Both the position numbers and the translations under genes were made by a program. 64,000 bases of DNA from Diphasiastrum complanatum (taxonomy: Eukaryota > Streptophyta > Lycopodiopsida > Lycopodiales > Lycopodiaceae): contig CM055096.1 of NCBI GenBank assembly GCA_029204225.1, forward strand, positions 75,301,521-75,365,520. The letters are read 5' to 3'. The notes under the pieces were generated by a model. The model was not told the origin of the DNA. It made no database searches and saw only the letters and a list, made by a program, of their open reading frames with translations. Below, one piece after another: positions 34,801 through 45,322 of this stretch (position 1 is the first letter of the stretch; the number at the start of each line of letters is the position of its first letter).

Positions 34801-35179
34801 ACTTTACAGGTTTGAATGTAACTTAGTTAGTTGGTGTATCCATTACCACCTAAATAGAATCACACAAATTCATCTTCTCTACCCATGCTTACCCGTGCAC
34901 CCAAATACGCATTTGACCCCATTTACATGCCAATGTACTGGCAATCCCTGGCTTTGCTTCTACACTCCTTTCCCCATGATAGTCCAGTTGACACTCAAGC
35001 CGCTTTTCTCACCACCTCTCTTTGCACTGCCTTCACTAACCTTTCCCACCAAGCCTCATCCCAACAAAATCCGACACATTTCGATCACTGCACCCTCCCT
35101 GATATGATGTCGGGGTGTCGTTCTCTTCATCATTTAGTCACCTATTCACGTATTAATACTCCGCATTTACTTCGATCTT

Positions 35180-36375
35180 CCTAACGTTCTTACCACTGTG
35201 TTCTCCGCCGTAAAAAGCACGCTTATAATGACTGTGAAGGGAAACGTCTTATTGACCTTCTTTTCAGTTCTTCCTCGGGCGCTTTCTGGCGTGGGTTCAT
35301 TCCCTGCTCTCCACTTCTTGGAAGACCTCCGCATTTGGACCGCCTACGCTACTAGCTTATATACCATTCCCACTGACTCACCTATCTCTATATCTCCACG
35401 ACCATCTGAGTTCTCCTTCTTCACATCCGATATGGTACTTGCTGCCATTAAGAAGATGAAGTCCCATAAGGCCAGAGATATTGAAGACCTCGAGTCTGAA
35501 CTCCTTGCCCATGCATCCGACTTACTCGCTCCCACCATAGCCACTCTTCTTAATTCCGCAGTTGTTTCTGGTTTCCCTTCGTCCTGGTGCACTAACACAT
35601 CCACCCCATCCATAAGAATGGTAACCCCATGATTCCGAGTAACTACCGCACTATCATGATTGGGCATGTCCTGGTGAAGTTATATGGTACTATACTTCAG
35701 TCTGTGGTGAGTTCGGAGGCTGAAACTAGGAGACTACATGCACGTTACGGGCCCTAATTGAGGAAGCTAAGCATAGGAAAGAGAGGGGGGGTAAAGCAGG
35801 GTTGCTCCCTTTCACCGGTCCTCTTTGGCCTATATATAGATGAGTTGGAGAGAGTCATTACATAGTGTGGCGGCAATGGTTGCAGGCTTGGGGATATCTT
35901 GATTGCTACACTTCTTTATGTCGATGATGTGGTACCAGTCTCACCGACCAGATAGGGCCTACAGCGACAGTTGAATTGTTTACAGGAGTTCTGTACCAGA
36001 TGGGGCCTAGGGGTGAACATTGGGAAGACCAAAGTTATGGTCTTCAACACTTCTCGAGCATCCATGCAGCGACAAGAGCTCACTTTTGATGGATAGGTTC
36101 TAGAGGTTGGCCCTTCTTATACATACCTGGGGATCCTTTTCTCGGGTCCTACTTTTAGCATGAGACAGGTCGCTACCACTCGACTGGGGAAGGGACATTC
36201 CTCCCTTGTTCAGCTAGAGCAGTTTTCTTTTCGGAAGTCCATCCAGGATGCCCGTAGTAAGTGTCGTCTCTTTGATACCATTGTCACCCCCACCACCATG
36301 TTAGCTCGGTTGATTCGAGCGAAGGCTTCTGTTCCACCTATACAGATTGAGGCAGCTCTCATCACCTATATTTAG
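35180..36375 (+). pseudogene. LINE reverse transcriptase, motif A deleted
   Basis: Frame pieces give ACNDCEGKR-like pre-RT sequence, then FTSDMVLAAIKKMKSHKARD and SELLAHASDLLAPTIATL, the early RT blocks. After a frameshift near 35632 come SNYRTIMIGHVLVKLYG and LHARYG. Next, almost directly, is GVKQGCSLSPVLFGLYIDEL and ATLLYVDDVVPVS, with the YVDD catalytic box. The block with the first catalytic aspartate (motif A), normally between these, is missing. A TAG near 36097 precedes SYTYLGILFSGP from the RT thumb. Confidence 0.8.
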
Positions 36376-36860
36376 AGGGTACAGGCATTATCAGAGATAC
36401 AGAGATGATACACACAGCTTGCACTATCCTCCCATTATCTTCATGATCAGGGCTATAGATTATCATGGTTCTCTCAGGCATCTCACATCCTACTTAAGTC
36501 ATTTGGTATCTCTAGATGAGATAGTATGTTTGTTTGGTATCTCTAGTCGTTTGGTATCTCTGTTCTACATGAGATTCTTCTGGCTGAGTTTACAGTTCCA
36601 CCTATACAGATTGAGGCAGCTCTCCAGCTCATCACCTATATTCAGAGGGTACAGGCATTATCAGAGATACACAGATGATACACACATCTTGCACTATCCT
36701 CCTCACATTATCTTCATGATCAAGGCTATAGATTATCATGGTTCTCTCAGGCATCTCACCTCCTACTTGAGTTGTTTGGTATCTCCATTACAAAGCTTCC
36801 CTCAGGCACTCATCAGTATATCACAATTTCTCTATCAAGCATATATTGAGCATATGTGGA
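36331..36860. repeat. 264-bp tandem duplication inside the LINE
   Basis: Two units starting GTTCCACCTATACAGATTGA at 36331 and 36595 differ at few positions plus small indels. The period is 264 bases, a multiple of three, and one frame (36347-37243) passes through most of it. Confidence 0.9.
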
Positions 36861-37243
36861 GCGAACGGAGTCACCAGTTAGGGGTTAAGCCTGCTTTCTA
36901 CCGGACCCATTTTCTTGAGCTAGATGCAGCAGGAATTCCAATCTTGCCACGTTACTTGGACTCAGGACTATCACATTGCCTCATATTCATTTTGGGACAG
37001 CTCAGGGTGTCTTCTCACCAGCTAGCTAGTGAGATTGGGAGGTTCCACAGTGTTCCTAGAGAGGAGCGGATTTGCCAGTTATGCTTTCTAGGTGAGGTGG
37101 AGTCTGAGGAGCATTTTATCTTTAGATGCCTTGTATACTATGAGATCAAAGGGAGATATCAATGTTTGTTTCGAGACATGCCTACCACTCTACGATCTCT
37201 CATAGCTTATGAGGACCCCCAATGTGTCGCTCTTATGATATGA
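36600..37243 (+). pseudogene. LINE C-terminal domain with zinc knuckle
   Basis: Downstream of the duplication the frame reads FYRTHFLELDAAGIPILPRYL, GQLRVSSHQLASEIGRF and then a knuckle ICQLCFLGEVESEEHFIFRC (CX2CX9HX4C), which probably binds element RNA. The same block recurs on the minus strand at 58796-59197 and in decayed form at 63690-63960, so this family has three copies in the window. Confidence 0.8.
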
Positions 37244-37731
37244 GAGATGTTTATATTGCGGCGAAATCTATGCGGGACATCTCAGCATTTTACCTCTCAA
37301 TCATTAATTACTTCTTTGTTTACTAGGCGGAGATCACGAGACACAGTGCCTGATGATTATGACGATGACGAGAATGATAGCCGCTTACATGCTCACAGGG
37401 ATAACAGACAGTGTACTACTCACCATCACTTTAGTACCAGGATCACCAGAAACACACTGCACATACTCACAAACGACGTTAGCGGACTCCAGCGCTTCCC
37501 CATGTTGAAGCTCGCATTACTTCTTTCTATAGCATCAACACAAACATGACATCATGGCATGGATAAATTTATTATTATGCACACACTCTCATCTTCACAT
37601 TTATCTTAGTTTGTACTAGATGTTTCTTTATTACAGCTTCGGAGACGTTTTATGGGCTCCCATTGTTACCACATACTTGACATGTACTTCATTAGTCTTA
37701 TATACCTTTTGGCATGGAAAAGACACTAATA

Positions 37732-37734
<3 letters not shown>

Positions 37735-37790
<56 letters not shown>
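37735..37790. repeat. (CT)n tail, first of three in series
   Basis: Follows AATAAAG directly. Companion tails are at 39234-39293 and 39669-39700, each ending a LINE-family copy. Confidence 0.95.
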
Positions 37791-37792
<2 letters not shown>

Positions 37793-39230
37793 GATGGCGA
37801 CCTCCTAATCCGCGATGGCGATGGCGACCTCCTCTATAGCTACGGCTGCTCGATCCCCTTCCCGTTTCTCACCTGCCATTGCCACTCCTGCTGCACCAAC
37901 AAGGCTCTCCGCAGGCTACGTGGACTAGCAACGCATAAGGATACTTGAGGATCTCCACTTTGTCCGTGCATTATGAGGACAAAGGGGCATAAGCTGAACA
38001 AGGCTTTTGGATTGTCCTTGTGTTCCAATGCGTGAGAGGAAGGAGTACCATTGCATGTTGTTCTTGACTTCAAATAACAATGGGCAAGACCAGAGGCTGC
38101 ATTTACAGAATTGAGGAGAAAAGGTTGCTTGCAGCTGCAAACAAATTTACAATCTTTGGAGAGGACTCTACAGCTCTCTGCTTCTCCTGACCTGCTCCAG
38201 CCATGATACGGAATGGGTCACCACACGCCGAAAAGGCAACAAACAAAAATTGCCTCAACCATCACCGTCATTGCCATCTTCTACTCCCCTCAAGGATATT
38301 TGTGGCACTTGCAGTGCTCCACCCCTTTCGGGACTGATGACATTCATAAGTAATATGCAGGCGGATTTGCTTGCACTCAAGGAACGAGTAAATCTACTTG
38401 AAACGGAAAATACCACTCTCCAGACGCAAATGGCATCCTTAAGCACTGCTCCACAGGTGAACCCTGAACAAGCCAAAGCACTGGAGGAGAAAATTCAGAC
38501 CTCGACAAGAAGTTGGGCCGACATGCTCAAAAATACCGAAGCAAAAAGCAATAAGATGGTTTCACAGACGATGGAAGAACAAGCCAAACGAGAATACAAA
38601 TCTCAAAACGTTCGCTTCAGAGGTCTTTCCGAAACCAACCCCTTGCTTGCAGCCAAAGATCTTCTGGCCTCACTTTCCTATGAGGAAGAGGAAGGCGCTG
38701 TGGAAGCAGCTTGGCACAGTAAGTTCGACTCTTCGGTTGTCTTCATCCGTTTCAAATACACTGATTATCGTAATGAAGTTCTTAAGCGTCGTGGACGTCT
38801 TAAAGGCAGTAATGTTTTCGTTTATGAGGATCTAACTGCCTTACAATGGAAGGAACAAAAGCAGCTCATTGAGGAAGCAAATGCGATAGGCAAAAGGGTT
38901 ATTTTTTGGGATGATCAACATTTTCTAGTCACCCCATCCGGAACTCATCACTCAGTGACGCCTCCTACGTGAGAGCCTTTAAGTCAATATGGAATTTTCA
39001 AACTGTATTTAAAGTTGCCTCCTACGTGAGTGCCTTTCATTGAAGCTTATTGTTCAAAGTTAGGTTGAGAGTTAGAGCACTGAAGAGATATTTTTCTCTT
39101 CTTAGTTAGTTAGGTTTTAGTTTTCTTGTTTTGATGGCATTGCTCCGTCTTGGTGCCATCCATTTTGATGTACTTGTTTCGTCTTATATGCCTTTGGGCA
39201 TGGAAAAAGATGTTAATAAAGCTTTCTTCT

Positions 39231-39293
<63 letters not shown>
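37791..39293 (+). mobile_element. ORF1-only LINE derivative with (CT)n tail
   Basis: Starts directly after the (CT)n tail of the upstream LINE. It has a 5' UTR with GATGGCGACCTCC repeats, one long ORF (38250-38972) and a 3' UTR, and ends GGGCATGGAAAAAGATGTTA, then ATAAAGCTTTCTTCTCCTT, then (CT)n at 39234-39293. The 3' end matches that of the RT-bearing LINE. No endonuclease or RT is present, so it must depend on enzymes supplied in trans, like half-L1 elements of animals (comparison is inference). Confidence 0.75.
38250..38972 (+). CDS. LINE ORF1 nucleic-acid-binding protein
   Basis: An intact 240-codon frame. The N-terminus is Pro/Ser-rich. Residues about 33-70 form a coiled coil (LLALKERVNLLETENTTLQ), expected to oligomerise. 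From about residue 113 an RRM-like and C-terminal RNA-binding region follows, with NVRFRGLSETNPLLAAKDLL, FIRFKYTDYRNEVLKRR and NVFVYEDLTALQWKEQKQLI, ending GKRVIFWDDQHFLV. This order matches the L1-type ORF1 protein that coats LINE RNA. The start is the first ATG of the open stretch and could be upstream. It has no stops, unlike nearly all TE genes here. Confidence 0.8.
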   Translation: MPQPSPSLPSSTPLKDICGTCSAPPLSGLMTFISNMQADLLALKERVNLLETENTTLQTQMASLSTAPQVNPEQAKALEEKIQTSTRSWADMLKNTEAKSNKMVSQTMEEQAKREYKSQNVRFRGLSETNPLLAAKDLLASLSYEEEEGAVEAAWHSKFDSSVVFIRFKYTDYRNEVLKRRGRLKGSNVFVYEDLTALQWKEQKQLIEEANAIGKRVIFWDDQHFLVTPSGTHHSVTPPT

Positions 39294-39297
<4 letters not shown>

Positions 39298-39668
39298 AAG
39301 ACCTTACTTTTATTCAGGTTCAAGAACGGAAAAAGGCAAAACAGGAGGCTATAACGAATGGAAAGCGGCTGATCTATAGGGATGGTAGATATTAAACCTG
39401 TTGCTACTAATGAGATATTTGATATTGTTCAGAGTTAGTGTGAGAGTTAGAGCACTGAAGAGATGCCAGTTGAATCTATAAATGGTCTTCATACCATATA
39501 ATCCTGGACACTATCCTCTTCTTAGTTAGTTTGGTTTTTAGTTATGTTGTTTGACGGCACTGCTCCGTCTTGGTTCCACTTTACATGATGTACTTGTTTG
39601 TCTTATACACCTTTTGGCATGGAAAAGACGTTAATAAAGCTTCTTCTTCAACTTCTTCTTCTTTTTCT

Positions 39669-39701
<33 letters not shown>

Positions 39702-39705
39702 TTTT
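39294..39705 (+). mobile_element. 5'-truncated second copy of the ORF1-only element
   Basis: Begins within the (CT)n of the previous copy. The first 34 codons read DEDLTFIQVQERKKAKQEAI and GKRLIYRDGRY, the C-terminus of the same ORF1 protein, followed by the same 3' UTR. The end is GGCATGGAAAAGACGTTAAT, then AAAGCTT, then (CTT)n, (CT)n and (CA)n to about 39700. 5' truncation is usual for LINE-type retroposition. Confidence 0.8.
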
Positions 39706-40288
39706 GGTCATAAGGTGTACTATGTTGCATCACTAAAGGTCTTGTTCACTGTATCTTATCGACATTAGTTGATCTACCAAGAGAGAAACTGAATATAGAA
39801 CATGCTCAAAATGTTCAGAAAAAGTAGAAATGCATCTGCTCGCTGTTCCTTGGGCATTATTATATCCTGGAGATCCTCCCTTCACACAGAGCAATCGCAA
39901 TGGAACCTGGAATTTAATAACTGGATTTGAATTTCATTCAACATAGTTCTGGTCAAATCATGGAATTCTTTTGGTTAAGATGTAACTTTTTTGCAGGCAA
40001 AGATGATATCAGTTGGATTTTTCCTGACAGAATATTTAAGAGTACCTACCAAAACATGATCGTTAAGATGCTGTATTGCAAAATACATAATCAACTAGCA
40101 CAAGCGAATTCCAAGGTAAGTTGATAGCCACGTCCACTGAAATAGACTACTCTGAAAGAGCATGATCTAGTAGTAATTTAAAGAGACGTTAACAGCATAA
40201 GCAGCAATGTATCTGTTTCAACAAAACCATTGGCTTCCAAATTTCTAGTTGAAGCAGGAATAGCACAAAAAAGAAGAGGGTGTTTTAC
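39706..40288 (-). other. SEUSS-like gene intron near the exon pair
   Basis: Non-coding apart from a plus-strand stretch at 39997-40110 that has exon-like borders (TTTTTTGCAG before, GTAAGT after) but no recognisable product. I treat it as chance. Confidence 0.45.
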
Positions 40289-40358
40289 CAATTGGCCCAA
40301 GGCCCATTTTCTTCTCGAATGAAATAAGGTCTTTCATACTGTTAACGACCTCAGCAAT
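40289..40358 (-). CDS. SEUSS-like corepressor, LDB-domain exon
   Basis: A 70-base exon between a CTGACAG acceptor and a GTAAAACA donor (minus strand). It reads IAEVVNSMKDLISFEKKMGLGPI and one extra base. The AEVVNSMKDLI motif, directly following KRYVRCLQ from the previous exon, is a hallmark of plant SEUSS/SLK proteins. It joins the upstream exon in phase 0 and the downstream exon in phase 1. The preceding intron is only 306 bases, the following one 15,624 bases. Confidence 0.88.
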
Positions 40359-40664
40359 CTGTCAGCAAGGGAAATTAGATAGATGAGAATTTCAAGAACA
40401 AAAACGCTCAGAATGTAGGACAAATGTGAATCAAAATGAAGTTTATGTGGACAACTGCAAGTCCAGGACCATATACACGTAGTTACAGTAAATGCTTATG
40501 AAACAGAGAATGTAATTAGCAGAAGATGAAGACTGAAATTGACACAATTCACAGTGCATAACTTCATATGCATCTAGAAAAAAAAAAACATTCGTCAATA
40601 TAAACCTAACCATATGAACCTTCAAACTATATTCCATTCTCTTACATAAACAATGCACAAATAC

Positions 40665-40758
40665 CTGTAGGCACCTCACATAACGTTTAGAAAAGCCAAG
40701 ATCATTCACCATTGGTGCATCCAGTTTAACAGCTAAGTTCCTTGCTGCTGCCGTGAAC
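40665..40758 (-). CDS. SEUSS-like corepressor, LDB-domain exon
   Basis: A 94-base exon with acceptor CACTTACAG and donor GTATTTGT (minus strand). It reads FTAAARNLAVKLDAP, then MVNDLGFSKRYVRCLQ, near-identical in pattern to the SEUSS segment in which a leucine-rich helix is followed by NDLGYTKRYVRCLQ. This belongs to the LDB1-like dimerisation region. The first base completes an Ala codon begun by the exon at 60786-60871. There are no stops or indels, so the gene looks functional. Confidence 0.9.
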
Positions 40759-40840
40759 CTGTAAGTGATCAGATAAGAATTGCTGAGAATTTAAACTGGT
40801 CTTGAACCAGAACATACTAGTACTTACTAAGTGAATCACA

Positions 40841-41215
40841 GCCAATTTCGATTCCTTGTTTCGACATCTCTATTAACCAGCAAACTTCATCTCCAAATAA
40901 TGTAAGAATCACTTAGCAAGAGTTCTTTATATCTCAAAAGGCTTCATGTTGAGAACTTTTGAGCTCAATATTATTAGACTTTTAATTGTATAGCATCTTG
41001 TTCAACTTTGTGCAGATACTAAAACTGAAATGTTCCGACATAAAAGTGAATCAACATTTTTGACAGAAATAACAAGAAAAGGAACTTGAACTAATATGTT
41101 TGACATGAAGCCCTTTGAGATATAAAGATCTCTTAAATAAGTGATTCTTAGAGGAATAAAAGATGAAATACTCTGGTTAATAGAGATATCGAATCAAGTA
41201 TTTGAAATGAGGTGT
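40841..41215. repeat. Inverted repeat, foldback type
   Basis: Arms of about 110 bases (40841-40950 and 41100-41215) share GACATCTCTATTAACCAG (inverted as CTGGTTAATAGAGATATC), GTAAGAATCACTTA and TTTATATCTCAAA with the complement. The loop is about 150 bases. It lies in the large SEUSS intron, 80 bases from an exon. Confidence 0.75.
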
Positions 41216-41410
41216 AGAATTTATGCATAAAACTGAATTGCATCCTTACCTGACTAGGCCTTTTGATTGCATAGCATCTTGTTCAACTTTGCATATACTA
41301 AAACTGACATGTTTGACATAAAAGTGAATCTGATATAACATGTTTGACAGAAATAACAGGAAAAGGAACTTGAACTAACATGTTGGACAGAAAAGTGAAT
41401 TTGAACAGAT
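40985..41410. repeat. Direct repeat of about 130 bases
   Basis: Blocks at 40985-41095 and 41262-41395 share TTTTGATTGCATAGCATCTT-like sequence, CTTGTTCAACTTTG, ACTAAAACTGA and GAAAAGGAACTTGAACTAA. They flank or overlap the right arm of the inverted repeat. Confidence 0.7.
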
Positions 41411-41491
41411 GAAGTAACAGGCCATAGGTAGTAGTTTTCAAACTATGTGGGCAAAACAAAAGTAAAAGGTCAATTAAAAAGTTGATCAAAA

Positions 41492-41669
41492 TTAATTCCA
41501 AACTCAAGCAAAATCAAGCTAGTTAAGCCCTGCAAAATATGATTTTGAAACAAATAGAAGCTGTCTCATACAAAACAAAGTTAATTCCAAACTCAAGTAA
41601 AATCAAGCTAGTTAAGCCCTGCAAAATATGATCTTCCAAACAAATAGAAGCTGTCTCATGCAAAACGTT
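41492..41669. repeat. 89-bp tandem duplication
   Basis: Two units starting TTAATTCCAAACTCAAG at 41492 and 41581, both with AAGCTAGTTAAGCCCTGC and AATAGAAGCTGTCTCAT. Non-coding. Confidence 0.9.
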
Positions 41670-43299
41670 ATAAGTGTGGTAAAATGTCAGATGCATGCCA
41701 TAGATAGCGAGATCAAGATGTGATAACAAGCCCCCCCAAGAACTTTCCAGATTCCACAAGGGACTATTGAGATACAGGTCGCATTAGTGTTCCAGATAAA
41801 TTTGAACTGGAAACATCACATTCAAGCCTGGTCAGCATTGGCTTGGGCAGATTCAAAGTGGAAAGAATCTATGTTGAGAAAAAAAGGTATGTGAAAAGTT
41901 TTTGTATACACATACGCGACATCATCAAAGACTACTCATCCATAGTAGCTTGCCTACAAATCCATTTGCAACCAGATCACTGTCATTAATGTAGTTATGC
42001 CTACATGCAGCATCAATGCTTGGTGTCTTTCAAGCCAAACAATTCTCCTGGCTGTCCAACAGTTTTCAACACCTGGCAACAACTGTTGGAAATCGTGAGA
42101 GGTTTGATTAGCTAATTCTGCTGACGGAATCTCGATAGAGAGAGAGAGAGAGATGTGTTCTCTGTCTCTTCCGATATTGCGATCAATCAGTGAGCAATGG
42201 ACTTCTTGTGACCTCGCTATTTGGGGTATGTTGTTCTCTGTCAGATTCCTGATATGCCTAGATAGAGTCGAACTCTTAACTGTAGCTACTGCTGCTATAC
42301 ATTTTTTTTTTGGAAATCGGTACGATAATGCCTATGTATGCAACAAGCTAACGGGTTGTGGACAAATGGGTTAGGTCACACATATCCAATATCACAAGAA
42401 AAACAATTATTTGGAATTTCATACAAGATCAATTAGATGACCAGCAAGCTATCTGGTTGTGGACACATTGATTAGGGCACAAGTATCCGATATCACCCAA
42501 AAAAAATACAAAAAAAAAGGTAAATCTCCACATCACATATCTACACGCCAAGTGAGCTTACCGAAAACCCAAAAAGAATAATGAAGTGCTTATAGCGTAT
42601 TGCCGAAAGAAAATCAAAGACATCTAAAACAAAAACCTACAAAATGAAATTGATCACCTCTACAAAACGGAACAAAGTTGTTCTCTGATATTAAGTCATG
42701 AACTAAATCACAAATTTTAGCATCAATGAACCATAAATTGACAATATATAAAGCAACTAACAATCTCCCGCAAAGAATGGTGAATAGCATCACCCTAAAA
42801 CAAGCTTCTAGCTACTTGACCTAGCTTATTCCAACCAGGGTCACGGGAGCGAAAAATGATGCACCCTCCCAATAGGCCTTCACTCCAGGAGCAAAAATAG
42901 TGATATGTGGGCATTTTGCCAAATCCAAAACAAACGCTTAAATAGGCCTTTAGGCTTGGATAGAAAAGGCTCGGGGAATGAATACAAGCCTCACAAATGA
43001 GTATAAGCCTTGTTGTAAATAAATATAGGCCCCATAATACATGTCATTTGTGGACCCAGTAGTCCATAACTATCTTCCTTTTCATTTTCTTCAAAATTTA
43101 TATTATTGAATTAACAAAACTGGTAATGAGATATACCATCATTCTGATTGTTGTAATCACTTTCTCTTAGCAGTTCATAATCAAAACTATTTCTTTCTCA
43201 TCTCATACATGAAACTCAATGTGGATATAGGTTGATGGTACATAGAAAGAAGATTGTTTATGAACACTTGGAGAACAAAAGACTCTTGGACCTTCTAGT
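41670..43299 (-). other. SEUSS-like gene intron without recognisable genes
   Basis: No domain in any frame. It contains a short GA run near 42137 and AT-rich sequence. Confidence 0.5.
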
Positions 43300-43647
43300 T
43301 GATTCCTCTTCAGGGAATTTTTGACATGAATTTTTCCCTCACTCTAGACATCGTCCTCTTACTGGTCTTCATACATGGTCGCATTTTGTTATCTGTCTCT
43401 ATATTGTACATGACGAATGCTATACACATTACAATATTCTCTAGATGTTCAAGCCTAGCATGGTTCATGATGCCATTTACAAACTTAAGAAAAATAAAGC
43501 TAGACACATGGTGTTTGAATGTTTTCATATCAATGGAGGGTGATTTAAGCTCATATCCAGTATAGTTGGAGTAGAACAAGGGTGTTCTCTCTCTTCCGCT
43601 CTCTTTGCATCATATATACATGAGTTGTATCTTGAAGCGATGGTCAA
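43300..43647 (+). pseudogene. LINE RT relic
   Basis: Early RT sequence MVHDAIYKLKKNKARHMVF is followed after about 25 codons by GVEQGCSLSSALFASYIHEL, the QG-SP block. The catalytic motif A block is missing. Both blocks resemble the LINE at 34885-37790, suggesting the same family. Coding stops at 43647, where an LTR begins. Confidence 0.7.
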
Positions 43648-43985
43648 TGTCATGCCCACGACTGATCTCGGATAGTTTATCCGCTAGAGGTCAGTAGGCC
43701 TACCTTGACCCATGAGTTGATTTTGTGCATATGGTCAAAATTAATGGTTGGAGGCCTTAAACTCAAGATGGTGGATTATTGTGGGTCTGTCAATGAGTCA
43801 CAGGGGAACTGGACGATGTGGCCCAGATAGGCTGCATAGGTGTCCAGTGAGGTGTCACAGTGCACTACTAGTGGTGCATGGGCCTTGGAGGGTATAAGTA
43901 TACCCATTGGGCTCTCATTAGTGTATGCTTGATTGTGGTGCTAGTAGCTATATGCTGCTGGTATGACTCCTCTAACTGGTTTGGG
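43648..43985 (+). repeat. Gypsy-type LTR, plus orientation
   Basis: Starts TGTCATGCCCACGACT and matches, over some 300 bases, the reverse complement of 57545-57856. It has a TATA-like GGGTATAAGTATACC near 43893. The 3' edge is unclear and no adjoining gypsy genes are seen; a solo LTR is likely. Confidence 0.65.
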
Positions 43986-44269
43986 TTGACCATTGTACGG
44001 CCGTAAATCTAAAATGATGCCAAATACTATTGGTCACAAGAAGGTGTTTTGTCAAAAATTTGAGGTATTGGTCATGGCCCCTTATGGATATCTCAAATTC
44101 ACAAAACCAGGAACCCTACAAGCTATTTCTTTATATTTGGAATATATTTGTGAATTTCTTAAACTATATTAACCCAATTTTATGTGATTCCTTGGAAGGC
44201 AATTTTTACCCGTTGACCTTGGATGATGTCACATGAATGGTTAACCAAATTGTTTTCTAATTTATAAAT

Positions 44270-45262
44270 CATAGTTGCACCACATTTCTAGAAACAAGTT
44301 CAGAAACACGTTTCTGCATCGTGTTTCTGAAATGGGGGAGCATTTCTCAGAAACGTTATTTTTTTTTTTTTGTGGGCAATATGGGTATCAAATTAAAGCA
44401 TTTATCAAGGGCAGTTCATTTATGTAGGTTGCCGAATGTTTCGGGTACAATGTGGTCCAATTTGGAGGCAACAATGCCTGTGTTGGATTCTATCAAGGTT
44501 AAAAGTTTTCTATGGAAATGTGTTCCATTTCCAATCAAATCACTGCATCGATAATGAGCAGTTTCTATGCCAAGGTAGTTTCTGCATATATCAGATCTTA
44601 GTTTCCCTGAACTTTTTGATAGACCCAGAGGAGTTAACATAACAAATGCCTAGAACTTGAATTGCAGAGTCTTTTATACACAAACCATCTGCATAGTACC
44701 TATTCTACTTTTCTGAATATGAAACAGGAGATTCGAATCTTTGATGCTAAAGAATTGTTAAAATTCAAAGAACCTTCATGTTGACATGTATCAGGCTGTT
44801 CTCTTTCTTTCCAGTGCTTAGCTGATATATCAGATCTTAGTTTTCCCTGAACTTTTTGATAGACCCAAAGGAGTTGACATAACAAATACTTCAAACTTGA
44901 ATTGCAGAGTCTTTTGTACACAAATCATCCGCATAGTACCTATTCTACTTCTCTGAATATGAAACAGGAGATTCGAATCTTTGATGCTAAAGAATTGTTA
45001 AACTTCAAAGAACCTTCATGTTGACTTGTATCAGGTTGTTCTCTTTCTTTCCAATGCTTAGCTGGTGCTATGAAACAGAAAAAAATTAGTGAATCTGTTC
45101 AAAAATTCCCAGTAGGTTTTGCCCCCACCCTTTAAGATAATTAGGCATCTTAGCATGTCAGTTCCAGAGTTTAAATCAAGCTGCCCACCCTCCCCCCATC
45201 TATCCTCCTACATTTTTTTTTTTGTGGCACGTTTCTGAGAAACGCGTTTATGGGCAACTATG
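44270..45262. mobile_element. Foldback element with AGAAAC-GTTTCT palindromes
   Basis: Ends CATAGTTGC and GCAACTATG are inverted. Subterminal motifs AGAAACACGTTTCT and AGAAACGT (left), and AAACGCGTTTCTCAGAAACG (right, inverted), recur. A T-run then leads to the core GTGGGCAATATGGGTATCA at 44372. There is no transposase: a non-autonomous DNA element is likely. The right end adjoins a (TA)n array. A 239-bp tandem duplication occupies its right half. Confidence 0.65.
44591..45068. repeat. 239-bp tandem duplication
   Basis: Units starting TCAGATCTTAG at 44591 and 44830. They share GAACTTTTTGATAGACCCA, ATATGAAACAGGAGATTCG and CTTCATGTTGAC. Located inside the foldback element. Confidence 0.92.

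Positions 45263-45265
<3 letters not shown>

Positions 45266-45320
<55 letters not shown>
45266..45320. repeat. (TA)n array, first of three
   Basis: About 27 TA units between the foldback element and the hAT-like element. Confidence 0.97.

Positions 45321-45322
<2 letters not shown>

Larger units (their letters stand above)
34885..37790 (+). mobile_element. LINE (second family) with (CT)n tail, 5'-truncated
   Basis: A plus-strand non-LTR element without its endonuclease. Coding remains from about 34890 to 37243. A 3' UTR of about 490 bases ends CCTTTTGGCATGGAAAAGAC, then a variant of TAATAAAGCT, then (CT)28 at 37735-37790. That same terminal block ends two ORF1-only elements immediately downstream. 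RT motif A is deleted, so the element cannot be active. Confidence 0.85.

Noticed and set aside
39997-40110. Possible plus-strand exon with good splice borders
   Set aside because: No recognisable product, no partner exons on the plus strand, and it lies in a minus-strand intron.
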